From positions 310,001 to 374,000 of the forward strand of contig NZ_JAAZQK010000004.1 in the NCBI RefSeq assembly GCF_012275445.1: a stretch of DNA of 64,000 bases, in the 5' to 3' direction. The stretch is from Rhizobacter sp. SG703 (GTDB lineage Bacteria > Pseudomonadota > Gammaproteobacteria > Burkholderiales > Burkholderiaceae_C). Below, in pieces: positions 8,026 through 17,884 of the stretch. The position numbers were made by a program, and so were the translations under genes. The stretch's first letter is position 1; each line of letters begins with the position of its first letter. Below the pieces are notes generated by a model. The model saw nothing but the letters and a program-made list of their open reading frames with translations, was not told where the DNA came from and made no database searches.

Positions 8026-8897
8026 ACCAGATGGTCGACCAGCGCGCGCACCGACGGCAGCATGCCGCGGCGGCTGACGAACACCAGGTGGATCGCCTGC
8101 TCGGGCGTGCTCCAGTCTTTCGCGACGTGCACCAGCGTGCCGCCCTGCAGCCCCCGCCAGGCCACCCGCAGCGGCAGCAATGCCACGCCCACGCCGCCGA
8201 CCGCCGCCTCGTACTGCACCGTGAAGTCGGAGCACAGCAGCCGCGGCCGGTGCGGCAGCCGGCATTCGGCCCCTTGCGACGAGACCAGCGACCACACCTG
8301 CTGGCCGCCCTCGCGCTGGCCGCCGATGGTGTCGAAGGGCTCGACCTGCGTCGGTGCGTCGATGGCCGGCCGGCCGGCGAGGTACGACGGGCTCGCGACC
8401 AGCACCATGCGGCCGGACGCGATGCGCCGCGACACCAGGCCCGGGTCCTCGAGCCCGGTGTCGCGCACGCGCAGCGCGAGGTCGATGCGCTCCTCGATCA
8501 GGTTGACCAGCCGGTCGGTCGATTCGATCTCGACCCGCACCTTCGGGTGCTGGCACATGAAGTCCGCGACGATGCGGGCGACGTGGAACTGCGCGATCGC
8601 GACCGGGCAGGTCATGCGCACGGTACCGGCCGGCGATGCGCTGAGCTGCTCGACCGCATGCTGCGCCGCTTCGGCCTCGACCAGCATCGCGGCGCAGTGC
8701 GCGTAGAACACCTGGCCGGCTTCGGTGAGCGACAGCCGCCGCGTGCTGCGCTGGAACAGCCGCACGCCCATGCGTTCTTCCAGCAGCGAAATGCGCCGGC
8801 TGAGCTTGGATTTGGTGATGTGGGTGATGCGCTCGGCCGCGCTGAAGCCGCCGTGCTCGACGATCAGCGCGAAGTAGCGCAGGTCGTTCAGGTCCAT
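7995..8897 (-). CDS. LysR family transcriptional regulator
   Basis: A 300-residue regulator. The N-terminal winged helix-turn-helix reads MDLNDLRYFALIVEHGGFSA...SKLSRRISLLEERMGVRLFQR, the LysR signature, and is followed by a periplasmic-binding-like effector domain from about residue 90. It is divergent from an AhpD-like gene, separated by 129 bp, the usual layout for a LysR regulator and its target. That gap contains a loose TTCA-N15-TGAA dyad (8910-8932), too weak to call as the operator. The effector is unknown. A redox or thiol stress role is inferred only from the neighbour. Confidence 0.9.
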   Translation of the reverse strand: MDLNDLRYFALIVEHGGFSAAERITHITKSKLSRRISLLEERMGVRLFQRSTRRLSLTEAGQVFYAHCAAMLVEAEAAQHAVEQLSASPAGTVRMTCPVAIAQFHVARIVADFMCQHPKVRVEIESTDRLVNLIEERIDLALRVRDTGLEDPGLVSRRIASGRMVLVASPSYLAGRPAIDAPTQVEPFDTIGGQREGGQQVWSLVSSQGAECRLPHRPRLLCSDFTVQYEAAVGGVGVALLPLRVAWRGLQGGTLVHVAKDWSTPEQAIHLVFVSRRGMLPSVRALVDHLVQQVPAALAQ

Positions 8898-9026
8898 CGA
8901 TTAAGCACGTTCATAGAACAATGAGTCCTGAAAAGGCCGTCTTATCGGAGATTGGGATCGCGAATATCGTAACTCCCGTGCTGCAACCGCCCCGCACCGG
9001 GGCATTCACCGAAGGAGTCACGACAC

Positions 9027-9464
9027 ATGGAACCCCGCCTCGATTTCTACCAGGCCGGCCCCGATGCGATGAAGGCGATGGGCGCGCTCGAACGGCGCAT
9101 CGCGACCTGCGCCCTGGAGAAGCCGCTGGTCGAGCTGGTGCGGCTGCGCGCCTCGCAGGTCAACGGTTGCGCCTACTGCGTGGACCTGCACGCCGCCGAT
9201 GCGCTGAAGGCGGGCGAAGACCCACGCCGGCTGGCGACGCTGTCGGTGTGGCACGAGGCGCCGTTCTTCAGCGACCGCGAGCGTGCCGCGCTGGCCTGGA
9301 CCGAGGCGCTCACGCGCGTCGCCGACTCGCACGTGCCCGACGCGGTGTGGGCGCAGGTCCGCCCGCAGTTCACGCCGGAGGAGATCGTCGACCTGACGCT
9401 GCTGGTCTCGACGATCAACGCCTGGAACCGGTTCGCGATCGCGTTCCGCAAGCTGCCGGCGTGA
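9027..9464 (+). CDS. Carboxymuconolactone decarboxylase (AhpD-like) family protein
   Basis: A 145-residue all-helical protein with the AhpD-type active-site motif GCAYCVDLHAAD near residues 48-59: a CxxC pair plus His, used by this family for alkylhydroperoxidase or thiol reductase chemistry rather than lactone decarboxylation. A strong AAGGAG precedes the ATG. Divergent transcription from the LysR gene makes it the likely regulated target. The length is normal for single-domain members. The substrate cannot be told from sequence. Confidence 0.88.
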   Translation: MEPRLDFYQAGPDAMKAMGALERRIATCALEKPLVELVRLRASQVNGCAYCVDLHAADALKAGEDPRRLATLSVWHEAPFFSDRERAALAWTEALTRVADSHVPDAVWAQVRPQFTPEEIVDLTLLVSTINAWNRFAIAFRKLPA

Positions 9465-9470
9465 CGGCGC

Positions 9471-9908
9471 TCACTTGCGTTCGAGATCGTCCGGCGCAAC
9501 GCCCGACGCCGCCGGCTCCGCCGGGCCGATGGTGCGCGTGACGAGCTCGCGGTAGATGCCGCCGGCGGCGGCGCTGCCGCTGGTCGTGCCCTGCCCTTGC
9601 ATGCGGGCTTCGCAGTCCTTGCGATCGTCGATCGGCAGCGCCGCGCAACGCTTCGTCGCGTTGCGCGCCAGGCTGGGATCGGCCTCGGGCAGCCGGCCAC
9701 CCTGCGACGCGGCGAGCGCGGCGCGGGCCTCCTGCATGCAGGTCGCACGGTCCTGGTTGGAGCGGCCGCTGTTGCAGACGGCGCTGTCGTGCTCGAAGCG
9801 GGCGCGGGCCGATTGCTGGGCGGCCTTGTCGGCGGCCATCGCCGCGGGCGCGGCGAGCACGATCAACGGTGCCAGCGCGAGCGAGCGAATCAACGTGGAG
9901 GTCTTCAT
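9471..9908 (-). CDS. Small secreted hypothetical protein with four cysteines
   Basis: A 145-residue protein with a clear Sec signal peptide (MKTSTLIRSLALAPL...PAAMA-AD), so periplasmic or secreted. The mature part has four Cys, in AVCNSG, ATCMQE, KRCAAL and KDCEAR, evenly placed and likely to form two disulfides. The pattern is typical of small Burkholderiales proteins of unknown function. The start is set by AAGGAG 6 nt before the ATG. It converges on the AhpD-like gene with a 6-bp gap. I do not recognise a named domain. Confidence 0.75.
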   Translation of the reverse strand: MKTSTLIRSLALAPLIVLAAPAAMAADKAAQQSARARFEHDSAVCNSGRSNQDRATCMQEARAALAASQGGRLPEADPSLARNATKRCAALPIDDRKDCEARMQGQGTTSGSAAAGGIYRELVTRTIGPAEPAASGVAPDDLERK

Positions 9909-10059
9909 CAACGGCTCCTTCAGTGTGGATCGCTGAAGTCTGGGCACCGGCGGCCACAGCGTCTGTCGGACGGCGGGCCGAAGGCTGCGCAGGATCCGCC
10001 TACGCGGCTTGCTTACCTCGCGTTGCGGACCCGCGCAACGGATGCGCGAAAATCGCCCG

Positions 10060-10590
10060 ATGCCACACACCACCACGCTCAACGCCCTGCTGGCGACCCT
10101 GCTTGCCGCCAGCGCTGCCACCGCTGCGGCGGCCACGCCCACCGCCAGTGCCACGTTGCTCGCCCGCTCGACGCTGGTCGGCGTGCAGGCCGCGATGCGC
10201 GAGGCCCGGGCCGGCAACAAGATCGGCGTCGACGCCGCCACCTGCGTGCAGGCGCTGCAGCCCGCGGCGCTCGTGCCGGTCTTCGAGACCGCGGTGAAGG
10301 ACAACTGGAGCGCCGCCGACGTCGACGCGATCGAGGCCTTCCTCGCGACGCCGGCCGGCCGCAAGTACACCGAACGCAGCGTCGTGCAGGCGCGGCTCGA
10401 CGCCGGCGAGCCGCTGACGGCGCCGATGCCCGAGTACACCGAAGACGAGCTGGCCGCGCTCAACCGCTTTCGCAAGACGCCGGCCGGTGCGCAGCTGGTG
10501 TCGCGCAGCGAGTTCGCGAACGAGCGCTCGCGCAAGGCCATCCAGGCCCGCCTGCTGGAACTGCTGACCGGTTGCCGCGCGGTGCCCTGA
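10060..10590 (+). CDS. Secreted hypothetical protein with DUF2059-like motifs
   Basis: A 176-residue protein. ATG 10060 gives a standard signal peptide (PHTTTLNALLATLLAASAATAAAA); an in-frame start at 10009 would bury it. Two segments, FLATPAGRKYTE and FRKTPAGAQLVS, match the TPAG-containing helices of DUF2059 proteins, which are periplasmic and of unknown function. Two Cys (TCVQAL and TGCRAVP) could pair. It is transcribed away from the other small secreted protein; the 151 bp between them presumably holds both promoters. Confidence 0.72.
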   Translation: MPHTTTLNALLATLLAASAATAAAATPTASATLLARSTLVGVQAAMREARAGNKIGVDAATCVQALQPAALVPVFETAVKDNWSAADVDAIEAFLATPAGRKYTERSVVQARLDAGEPLTAPMPEYTEDELAALNRFRKTPAGAQLVSRSEFANERSRKAIQARLLELLTGCRAVP

Positions 10591-10609
10591 CGAGGGCTGC
10601 TGCGTCAGG

Positions 10610-11218
10610 TCACTTCGGGCGCTTCAGCACCGCGATGCCGCGTGCCGCGGCCTGCAGCCCCGGCTCGACCTTCGCGAGGTCCACCCGCTCGCTGAAGTGG
10701 CGCTGCAGCGGCGTCAGTTCCGCGCGGCGCTTCAGTGCGATGCCGCGCGCGGTCGAACTCAGCGCATTGAAGATCGATTCGCTGGCCGGGCCCCAGGTCC
10801 GCGCGTCCTGCAGCAGTTCGCCCGCCGGCAGCTGCGCCGGCGCGCCCGGCAGGCCGGCCGATGCGACGCGCCGCAGCTGGCCGATCCGGGCCGCGAGCGC
10901 ATCGCTGCGCAGCGAGCCGACCACGCTCAGCACCATCAGCGCGTGCTCGTCGAGCCTCGCGGCACCGCTGCCGGGCCGCCCGCCATCGAGCCGGCCATCG
11001 ACGTGGGTCACCTCGAGGTCGCTCTCGCGCAGCCGCAACTCGATGGCCTTCATGCCGCTGCCCGGCAGCACGCGCACCTGGAAGCTCGCATCGCCGGCAT
11101 GGCAGATGCGGTAGAAGCCGTTGTCGGGCCGGATCAGGTGGCTGTCTTCGGTGACCGACTCGCGGATCCTGCGGACCTGTTCGGCCCAATCGGGGGCAAC
11201 GCGCAGCGTGAACATCAT
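10610..11218 (-). CDS. Conserved hypothetical protein
   Basis: A 202-residue cytoplasmic protein with no signal peptide or membrane segment, starting MMFTLRVAPDWAEQVRRIRE. I do not recognise a family. The N-terminal half is predicted beta-rich (GFYRICHAGDASFQVRVLPG, AIELRLRESDLEVTHVDG) and the C-terminal half is helical and Arg-rich. The ORF could be extended upstream to 11698, but that extension overlaps the start of a clear gene on the other strand, so the double ATG at 11218/11215 is preferred. Confidence 0.6.
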   Translation of the reverse strand: MMFTLRVAPDWAEQVRRIRESVTEDSHLIRPDNGFYRICHAGDASFQVRVLPGSGMKAIELRLRESDLEVTHVDGRLDGGRPGSGAARLDEHALMVLSVVGSLRSDALAARIGQLRRVASAGLPGAPAQLPAGELLQDARTWGPASESIFNALSSTARGIALKRRAELTPLQRHFSERVDLAKVEPGLQAAARGIAVLKRPK

Positions 11219-11318
11219 CGGCCTTTCCCTTTCCACGTCCTTGTCGTACGTCGCTGTCCGGTGGTCGGATGCAAGGTCCCCGGACCGGACCTGCCATTGT
11301 GGTGGAGCTTGCGTGACA

Positions 11319-11400
11319 GATGCGAGAACCCGCCCTTCAGGGTGGGTGCCTCGGCGCCCCCCTCCTTGAGGGGGAGCGACAAGCGAATGCGACTTCGTCC
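11319..11400. repeat. Intergenic element with two GC-rich hairpins
   Basis: Within the divergent gap (11219-11460) are two adjacent dyads: CCCGCCCTTCAGGGTGGG and a longer C-run/G-run stem (CCCCCCTCCTTGAGGGGG). The arrangement looks like the stem-loop intergenic repeats common in GC-rich betaproteobacteria. I see only one copy in this window, so dispersed-repeat status is unproven. It may form structured RNA upstream of the metallopeptidase. Confidence 0.4.
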
Positions 11401-11460
11401 TACAGCTCGACGGCCCGATCGGCTCGCGACCGGCGCAGCACCGCGCCCTATCCTCGTCGG

Positions 11461-12528
11461 ATGAAGACACTGGCTTGCGAACGCTGCGGACTGCGCGTGT
11501 TCTTCGAGAACGTGGCCTGCGAGCGCTGCGGCGCCGCACTCGGCTTCGTGCCCGACGAACTCGAGATGGGCGCCTTCGAGATCGCGGACGACGGCGCGTG
11601 GCAGCGGCTGCGCGACGGCGCCGCGGCGCAGAAGCCCTGCCACAACTACACCAGCGCGCAGGCCTGCAACTGGATGGTGCCGGCCGACAGCGACGCAACG
11701 CTGTGCACCTCGTGCCAGACCACGCACATCCTGCCGGCGCTCAGCGAGCCGGACAACCTGGTGTCGTGGCGGCTGATCGAACAGGCCAAGCGGCGGCTGG
11801 TCTACAGCCTGCTGTCGCTCGGCCTGCCGGTGCGCAGCAAGGCCGACGACCCCGAGCACGGCGTGTGGTTCGAGTTCCTGCAGGAGCTGCAGCCCGGCCA
11901 GCGCGTGATGACCGGCCACGACAACGGCACCATCACGTTGAACGTCAGCGAGGCCGACGATGCGCGCCGCGAGCAGACGCGCACCGAGATGCACGAGCCG
12001 TACCGCACGCTGCTCGGCCATTTCCGGCACGAGATCGGCCACTACTACTGGGACCTGCTGGTCGACGGCACGCCGTGGCTGGACGAGTTCCGCACGCTGT
12101 TCGGCGACGAACGGGCCGACTACGCGCAGGCACTGCAGGCCCACTATGCGGCGCCGCGCGCCGACTGGCCGGAGCAGTTCGTCAGCGCGTACGCGAGCGC
12201 GCACCCGTGGGAGGACTGGGCCGAGTGCTGGGCCCACTACCTGCACGTGCAGGACGGGCTGGAGACCGCGTCGGCCTGGGGCTTGCAGCTCGCGTCGCCG
12301 GGCGGTGCGCCGGTGCGCGCGGCGGCGCTGGAATTGCGCGACGGTGCGTTCGCGCCGGCACTGGTCGAGCGCTGGCTGCCGATCTCGCAGTTCATCAACG
12401 CGATGTCGCGCAGCCTCGGCTCGCACGACGCCTACCCGTTCGTGGTCCCCGAACCGGTGGTGCGCAAGCTCGACTTCGTGCACCGCGTGGTGACGGCAGC
12501 GGGAGCTGCGCCCGGCAAGGCCGCCTGA
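11461..12528 (+). CDS. Putative zinc-binding metallopeptidase (zinc-ribbon plus HExxH-type domain)
   Basis: A 355-residue protein. The N-terminus is a zinc ribbon with two CxxC knuckles (CERCGLRVFFENVACERCGA) and further Cys near residues 60-85 (PCHNY, ACNWM, LCTSCQTT). The second domain contains HFRHEIGHYYWDLL near residue 185, a zinc-protease HExxH variant, followed by DWAECWAHYLH, a possible third-ligand region. This matches the COG4307/Peptidase_Mx group, whose substrates are unknown. ATG 11461 starts directly at the zinc ribbon. A TATCCT hexamer at 11449-11454 would place the transcript start on the ATG. No partner genes. Confidence 0.82.
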   Translation: MKTLACERCGLRVFFENVACERCGAALGFVPDELEMGAFEIADDGAWQRLRDGAAAQKPCHNYTSAQACNWMVPADSDATLCTSCQTTHILPALSEPDNLVSWRLIEQAKRRLVYSLLSLGLPVRSKADDPEHGVWFEFLQELQPGQRVMTGHDNGTITLNVSEADDARREQTRTEMHEPYRTLLGHFRHEIGHYYWDLLVDGTPWLDEFRTLFGDERADYAQALQAHYAAPRADWPEQFVSAYASAHPWEDWAECWAHYLHVQDGLETASAWGLQLASPGGAPVRAAALELRDGAFAPALVERWLPISQFINAMSRSLGSHDAYPFVVPEPVVRKLDFVHRVVTAAGAAPGKAA

Positions 12529-12579
12529 GCCCTCGCCGCGGGCGGGGTCATTCGCCGAGCCGGCGGCGTTCTTCAAATC

Positions 12580-12600
12580 ATGCAACTCATAATGTTGCAT
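12580..12600. promoter_or_regulatory. Rrf2-type operator overlapping -10 and start codon
   Basis: Perfect 7-bp arms ATGCAAC and GTTGCAT flank a 7-bp centre (CTCATAAT shares its -10). The hexamer CATAAT (12588-12593) lies inside and the right arm runs into the ATG at 12599. This is where an Rrf2 protein would repress its own gene. The -35 region is poor and there is no Shine-Dalgarno sequence. Confidence 0.6.
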
Positions 12601-13066
12601 GAAAAGAGACAGCAAGCTTTCCGGCGTCCTGCACGTGCTGCTGCACATGGCCGAGCTGAAGGGCCCGGCCACGTCGGAGTCGCTCGCCGCGGCGATGCAG
12701 ACGAATCCGGTCGTCGTGCGCCGGCTGATGACCGGCCTGCGCGAAGCGGGCTTCGTCGCGTCGGCCAAGGGGCATGGCGGCGGCTGGGTGCTGTCGTGCC
12801 CGCTGGATGAAGTGACGCTCGGCGACATCCACGCGGCGCTCGGCTCGCCGGCGCTGCTGGCGCTCGGCAACCGCACCGAAAGCCCGGGCTGCCTGGTCGA
12901 GCAGGCGGTCAACGCCGCGCTCGACAGCGCCTGCCACGACGCCGAGGCGCTGCTGCTGAAGCGGCTCGGGCAGGTCACGCTGGCCGACCTGTCGAACGAT
13001 TTCCACCGCCGCATGCTGGCCGGCGGCCATTCACCGAAGGACCTGGACCATGCACATGCCCATTGA
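12599..13066 (+). CDS. Rrf2 family transcriptional regulator
   Basis: A 155-residue regulator. The N-terminal winged helix covers residues 1-75, with TNPVVVRRLMTGLREAGFV as recognition region and a GGGWVLS wing; the dimerisation helix follows. Rrf2 proteins of the IscR/NsrR type carry three Cys for an Fe-S cluster; here I see only Cys in SCPLD, PGCLVE and ACHD, not in the IscR spacing, so cluster binding is uncertain. It overlaps the flavoprotein gene by 17 bp and should be co-expressed with it. Autoregulation is suggested by the palindrome at its start. Confidence 0.88.
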   Translation: MKRDSKLSGVLHVLLHMAELKGPATSESLAAAMQTNPVVVRRLMTGLREAGFVASAKGHGGGWVLSCPLDEVTLGDIHAALGSPALLALGNRTESPGCLVEQAVNAALDSACHDAEALLLKRLGQVTLADLSNDFHRRMLAGGHSPKDLDHAHAH

Positions 13067-13988
13067 ATCCCCCCATGACGCCATCGTGATCGGCGGCAGC
13101 TTCGCCGGCCTGTCGGCCGCGATGCAGCTGGCCCGCGCGCGCCGGCCGGTCTGCGTCGTCGACGCCGGCGCACCGCGCAACCGCTTCGCCGCGCATTCGC
13201 ACGGCTTCTTCGCACAGGACGGCACGCCGCCGTTCGAGCTGATCGCCGCCGCCCGCGAGCGGCTGCGGGCCTACCCGTCGGTGCGCTTCGTCGACGGCCG
13301 CGCGGTCGATGCGCGCCGGGTCGACGACGACACCGGCGGCGGCCAGCGCTTCACGGTGTCGCTCGACGACGGCAGCACGCTCGCCGCGCGCCGCCTGCTG
13401 CTGGCGGTCGGCGTGCAGGACGTGCTGCCCGAGATCGACGGCCTGCAGCCCCGCTGGGGCACGAGCGTGCTGCACTGCCCCTACTGCCACGGCTACGAGT
13501 TCGGCGGCCAGCGGCTGGGCGTGCTGTACGCCTCGCCCGAGTCGGTGCACCACGCGCTGCTGATCGCCGACTGGGGCCCGGCGACGCTGCTGCTGAATGG
13601 CAACGCGATCGACGACGCGTCGAGCGAGCTGCTGCGCCAGCACGGCGTCGCGGTCGAGCCGGCCGTGGTCAGCGGCCTGGAAGGCCCGCTGCCGCACCTC
13701 GCCGGCGTGCGGCTGGCCGAGGGGCGACTGCTGCCGCTGGAAGCGATGTTCATCGCGCCGCGCGTGCGCATCGCCGCGCCGCTGGCGTCGGCGCTCGGCT
13801 GCGAGATCGTCGACGGCCCGATCGGCTCGATGCTGCGCGTCGACGAGCTGAAGATGACCAGCGTGCCGGGCGTCTACGCGGCCGGCGATGCGGCGCAGAT
13901 GCGGCACAACGCGACGCTGGCGTCGGCCGACGGCGTGCTGGCCGGTGTCGCGCTGCACCGGTCGCTGGTGGCGGGGCTGGGCGACTGA
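13050..13988 (+). CDS. Thioredoxin-reductase-like FAD/NAD(P)-dependent oxidoreductase
   Basis: A 312-residue flavoprotein. The FAD-binding Rossmann motif IVIGGSFAGLSAAMQLA starts near residue 11, and the C-terminal FAD motif GVYAAGDAAQM near 275. A CPYCHGYE motif (about 148-155) supplies the CxxC at the position of thioredoxin reductase. The usual NADPH-binding GGGxSA is replaced here by GVLYASPES, so cofactor use may differ. Coupling to an Rrf2 regulator suggests a redox or nitrosative stress response. The electron acceptor is unknown; it is not the housekeeping TrxB, which is normally closer to consensus. Confidence 0.85.
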   Translation: MHMPIESPHDAIVIGGSFAGLSAAMQLARARRPVCVVDAGAPRNRFAAHSHGFFAQDGTPPFELIAAARERLRAYPSVRFVDGRAVDARRVDDDTGGGQRFTVSLDDGSTLAARRLLLAVGVQDVLPEIDGLQPRWGTSVLHCPYCHGYEFGGQRLGVLYASPESVHHALLIADWGPATLLLNGNAIDDASSELLRQHGVAVEPAVVSGLEGPLPHLAGVRLAEGRLLPLEAMFIAPRVRIAAPLASALGCEIVDGPIGSMLRVDELKMTSVPGVYAAGDAAQMRHNATLASADGVLAGVALHRSLVAGLGD

Positions 13989-14047
13989 CGGCGCTGCGGG
14001 CATGTGGATTGCCGCCTGCCTCGCATCACCGCCGAAAGGACCTTGCC

Positions 14048-14257
14048 ATGACGAAACCCACCGACCGTTCCGCGCCGCCGTCGTACACGCCGGCCAGCAC
14101 GCCGACCGCGCGCGAGGACCGCCGGCCGGGGCCGCCGCCGAAGGACGACGACAACGCGCTGGAGTCGATCGGCAAGGCGGTCAGCCAGCCGGTGCGCGGC
14201 GCGGCCGAGCCGGACGAGAAGCAACAGACGGGCGACGCCGCGAAGAAGCCGCGCTGA
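14048..14257 (+). CDS. Small hydrophilic protein, probably disordered
   Basis: A 69-residue protein rich in Pro, Asp, Lys and Ala, with no hydrophobic core apart from ALESIGKAVSQPV (residues 38-50), which could form one amphipathic helix. The start is supported by AAAGGA 8 nt upstream of the ATG. No family recognised. It follows the flavoprotein gene on the same strand by 59 bp and may be a separate transcript. Confidence 0.5.
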   Translation: MTKPTDRSAPPSYTPASTPTAREDRRPGPPPKDDDNALESIGKAVSQPVRGAAEPDEKQQTGDAAKKPR

Positions 14258-14341
14258 TCGCCGTCGCGGGCGCCGCGCGGTTGACCCGCATCGCCCGGCG
14301 GTGTCGAATGCGCGCCATCGTCACCAGGCCGGGAGTTCCGC

Positions 14342-15787
14342 GTGCCATCCGATGTTCGTGAGGGTCGTGAGACCGGCGGCACCGATTCCGCCCGGCACGC
14401 ACTGGCCGGCTTGTGGGAACAGGCCGGCCTGCCGCCCGCCGCGCTCGACCACATCGACGTTCCCGGCAACGCGCCGGTGCTGCCCAGTTCGTTCGCCGTC
14501 GCCGATGCGATCCAGGCCAGCATGGCGGCCGCGGCCGGCGCGGCCGCCGAGCTGTGGCACCTGCGCCACGGCCGCCGCCAGCAGGTGCGGGTGCCGCGCG
14601 AGCAGGCGGTGCTGGAGAGCTGTGCGCACTTCACGCTCGACGGCCGCGCGCCGCAGGTGTGGGACAAGCTGTCGGGCCTGTACCGCTGCGGCGACGTTGC
14701 GGGCGCGCCGGGCTGGGTGCGCCTCCATGCGAACTTCGCGCACCACCGCGACGGCGCGTTGAAGCTGCTCGGCTGCCCGGTCGGCGACCGCACCGAGCGC
14801 AGCGCGGTCGAGCAGGCCTTGCGCGGCTGGCGCGCCGGCGAGTTCGAAGACGCCGCGGCGCAGGCCGGCCTGGTCGTCGCCGCACTGCGCAGCTTCGACG
14901 AATGGGACCGGCATCCGCAGGCCCTTGCGCTGGCCGACGAACCGGTGGTGCGCATCGACCGCATCGGGGACGCGCGCCCGATCGATGCGCCGCCCTGCAC
15001 CGCCGCCGACCGCCCGCTGCACGGGATGCGCGTGCTCGACCTGACGCGCATCCTCGCCGGCCCGGTGGCCGGCCGCACGCTGGCGGCCTACGGCGCCGAG
15101 GTGCTGCTGCTGAACGCCCCGCACCTGCCCAACATCGAGGCCATCGCCGAGACCAGCCGCGGCAAGCGCTCGGCCCACCTCGACCTGCGCGAGCACGCCG
15201 GCCGCGAACGGCTGCAGGCCTTGCTGGCCGACGCACAGGTGTTCGTGCAGGGCTATCGGCCGGGCGGGCTGGCAGCGCTCGGCTTCGGAGCGGCACAACT
15301 GGCCGCGCTGCGGCCGGGCATCGTCGCGGTGTCGCTGTCGGCCTACGGCGCGAGCGGGCCGTGGTCGGCGCGGCGTGGATTCGATTCGCTGGTGCAGACC
15401 GCCACCGGCTTCAACGACGCCGAAGCCCGTGCCTCGGGTGCCGCGAAGCCGCAGGCGCTGCCTCTGCAGGCACTCGACTACGCGGCTGGCTACCTGCTGG
15501 CTTTCGGCGCGCAGGCCGCGCTGTGGCGCCAGGCGCGCGAAGGCGGCAGCTGGCATGTGCAGGTGTCGCTCGCGGGGGTCGGCCGCTGGCTGCGTTCGCT
15601 CGGGCGGGTCGACGGCGGCTTGTCCGCCCAGGCACCCGACATCGCGCCCCACCTGGTCAGCGAGCCGTCGGGCTTCGGGCGCCTGGTCGCGGCGCGGCAT
15701 GCGGCGCAGTTCTCCGAGACGCCACCGCTGTGGCGCTGGCCGTCGATGCCGCCGGGCACGCACGACGCCGTGTGGCCGCCGCGCTGA
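14342..15787 (+). CDS. CoA transferase family III (CaiB/BaiF)
   Basis: A 481-residue protein with the family III core: MRVLDLTRILAGPVAGRTLAAYGAEVLLL near residue 225, then GKRSAHLDLREHAGRERL, VFVQGYRPGGLAALG and VSLSAYGASGPWSARRGFDSLVQ. These enzymes move CoA between organic acids. The first 200 or so residues form an extra domain (ALAGLWEQAGLPPAALDHIDVPGN) seen in a subset of long members, so it is longer than FRC or CaiB (about 400-430). The start is GTG with GGGAG nearby. It converges on glrR with an 8-bp gap. The substrate is not predictable from sequence. Confidence 0.88.
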   Translation: MPSDVREGRETGGTDSARHALAGLWEQAGLPPAALDHIDVPGNAPVLPSSFAVADAIQASMAAAAGAAAELWHLRHGRRQQVRVPREQAVLESCAHFTLDGRAPQVWDKLSGLYRCGDVAGAPGWVRLHANFAHHRDGALKLLGCPVGDRTERSAVEQALRGWRAGEFEDAAAQAGLVVAALRSFDEWDRHPQALALADEPVVRIDRIGDARPIDAPPCTAADRPLHGMRVLDLTRILAGPVAGRTLAAYGAEVLLLNAPHLPNIEAIAETSRGKRSAHLDLREHAGRERLQALLADAQVFVQGYRPGGLAALGFGAAQLAALRPGIVAVSLSAYGASGPWSARRGFDSLVQTATGFNDAEARASGAAKPQALPLQALDYAAGYLLAFGAQAALWRQAREGGSWHVQVSLAGVGRWLRSLGRVDGGLSAQAPDIAPHLVSEPSGFGRLVAARHAAQFSETPPLWRWPSMPPGTHDAVWPPR

Positions 15788-15795
15788 GCAGGCGG

Positions 15796-17148
<1,353 letters not shown>

Positions 17149-17170
17149 CGGAGGCGCGGGCGGCGGGGTC

Positions 17171-17884
17171 TCAGGGCGCCTTCGGCGCGGGCGCGGTGGG
17201 GGCGGCCGACGCGGCCGCCGGCACCGGCGTCACCGGCACCGCGGCGGCGCCCGAGCCGGGACGGGTCGTCATGCTGCGCTCGATCGCCTTCAGCGCTTCG
17301 AGCTTCTCGTTGAGCTGCTGCAGCGTGCGCTGCTGGTCGCGGCGCTGCGCGGCCTCGCGGTTGAAGGCATCCTCGAGCCGGCGCTGCTCGCCGATGCGGG
17401 CGAGCAGCAGGCGGGCCATCGGCTGCCAGGGTTGCAGCTCGGGGGCGCCGGCCTTCACGACCGATTCGAGCAGTTGCACCGCGCGCGTCACGTCGCCGCC
17501 GTTGTGCTGCTGCGAGAGCGCGAGCGCCAGTTCGAGCACCGCGCCGGTCGGCGCCGCCGAAGTGTTCGCGCTGACGATGGCGTTCAGCCGCGTGATCTCG
17601 TTGCCGAGGTCGGCCGCCGACATCTGACGCAGCTGCTCGTGGTAGCCGAGGATCTGCCGCGACACCTGGTCGGCCGGCTCGGGCGGGCTCGGCACCATGA
17701 TCACGACGGCCGACGCAGCCGGCGCCGGCGCGGCGACCGGCGCCGACGCGGCGGGCGCGGGCGGCGGCGGCTCGGCCGGCGGCGTCACGCAGGCGGCCAG
17801 CGACATGGCCAGCAGCGACGGGGCCCACAGCGGCGTGCCGAGCCAGGCGGGAGCGCAACGAAGGACGGGACGACTAACGCGCAT
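17171..17884 (-). CDS. qseG: QseG-like lipoprotein
   Basis: A 237-residue protein with a lipoprotein signal peptide (lipobox LAAC near residue 32) followed by a Pro/Ala-rich linker, so anchored in the outer membrane. The folded part is helical, with a heptad-like segment near the C-terminus (RDQQRTLQQLNEKLEALKAI). The lead symbol rests on position between kinase and regulator and on general form, because QseG proteins diverge strongly. In E. coli, QseG contacts the kinase QseE/GlrK. Its ATG lies 11 nt inside the kinase 3' end, so translation is coupled. Confidence 0.7.
   Translation of the reverse strand: MRVSRPVLRCAPAWLGTPLWAPSLLAMSLAACVTPPAEPPPPAPAASAPVAAPAPAASAVVIMVPSPPEPADQVSRQILGYHEQLRQMSAADLGNEITRLNAIVSANTSAAPTGAVLELALALSQQHNGGDVTRAVQLLESVVKAGAPELQPWQPMARLLLARIGEQRRLEDAFNREAAQRRDQQRTLQQLNEKLEALKAIERSMTTRPGSGAAAVPVTPVPAAASAAPTAPAPKAP

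Noticed and set aside
8910-8932. TTCA/TGAA dyad as LysR operator
   Set aside because: Only four bases per arm and no T-N11-A pattern of convincing quality, so it is not called.
11218-11698. Extended start (362 codons) for the hypothetical gene at 10610
   Set aside because: The extra N-terminus is Arg/Pro-rich shadow sequence lying antisense to the zinc-ribbon coding region of the metallopeptidase.
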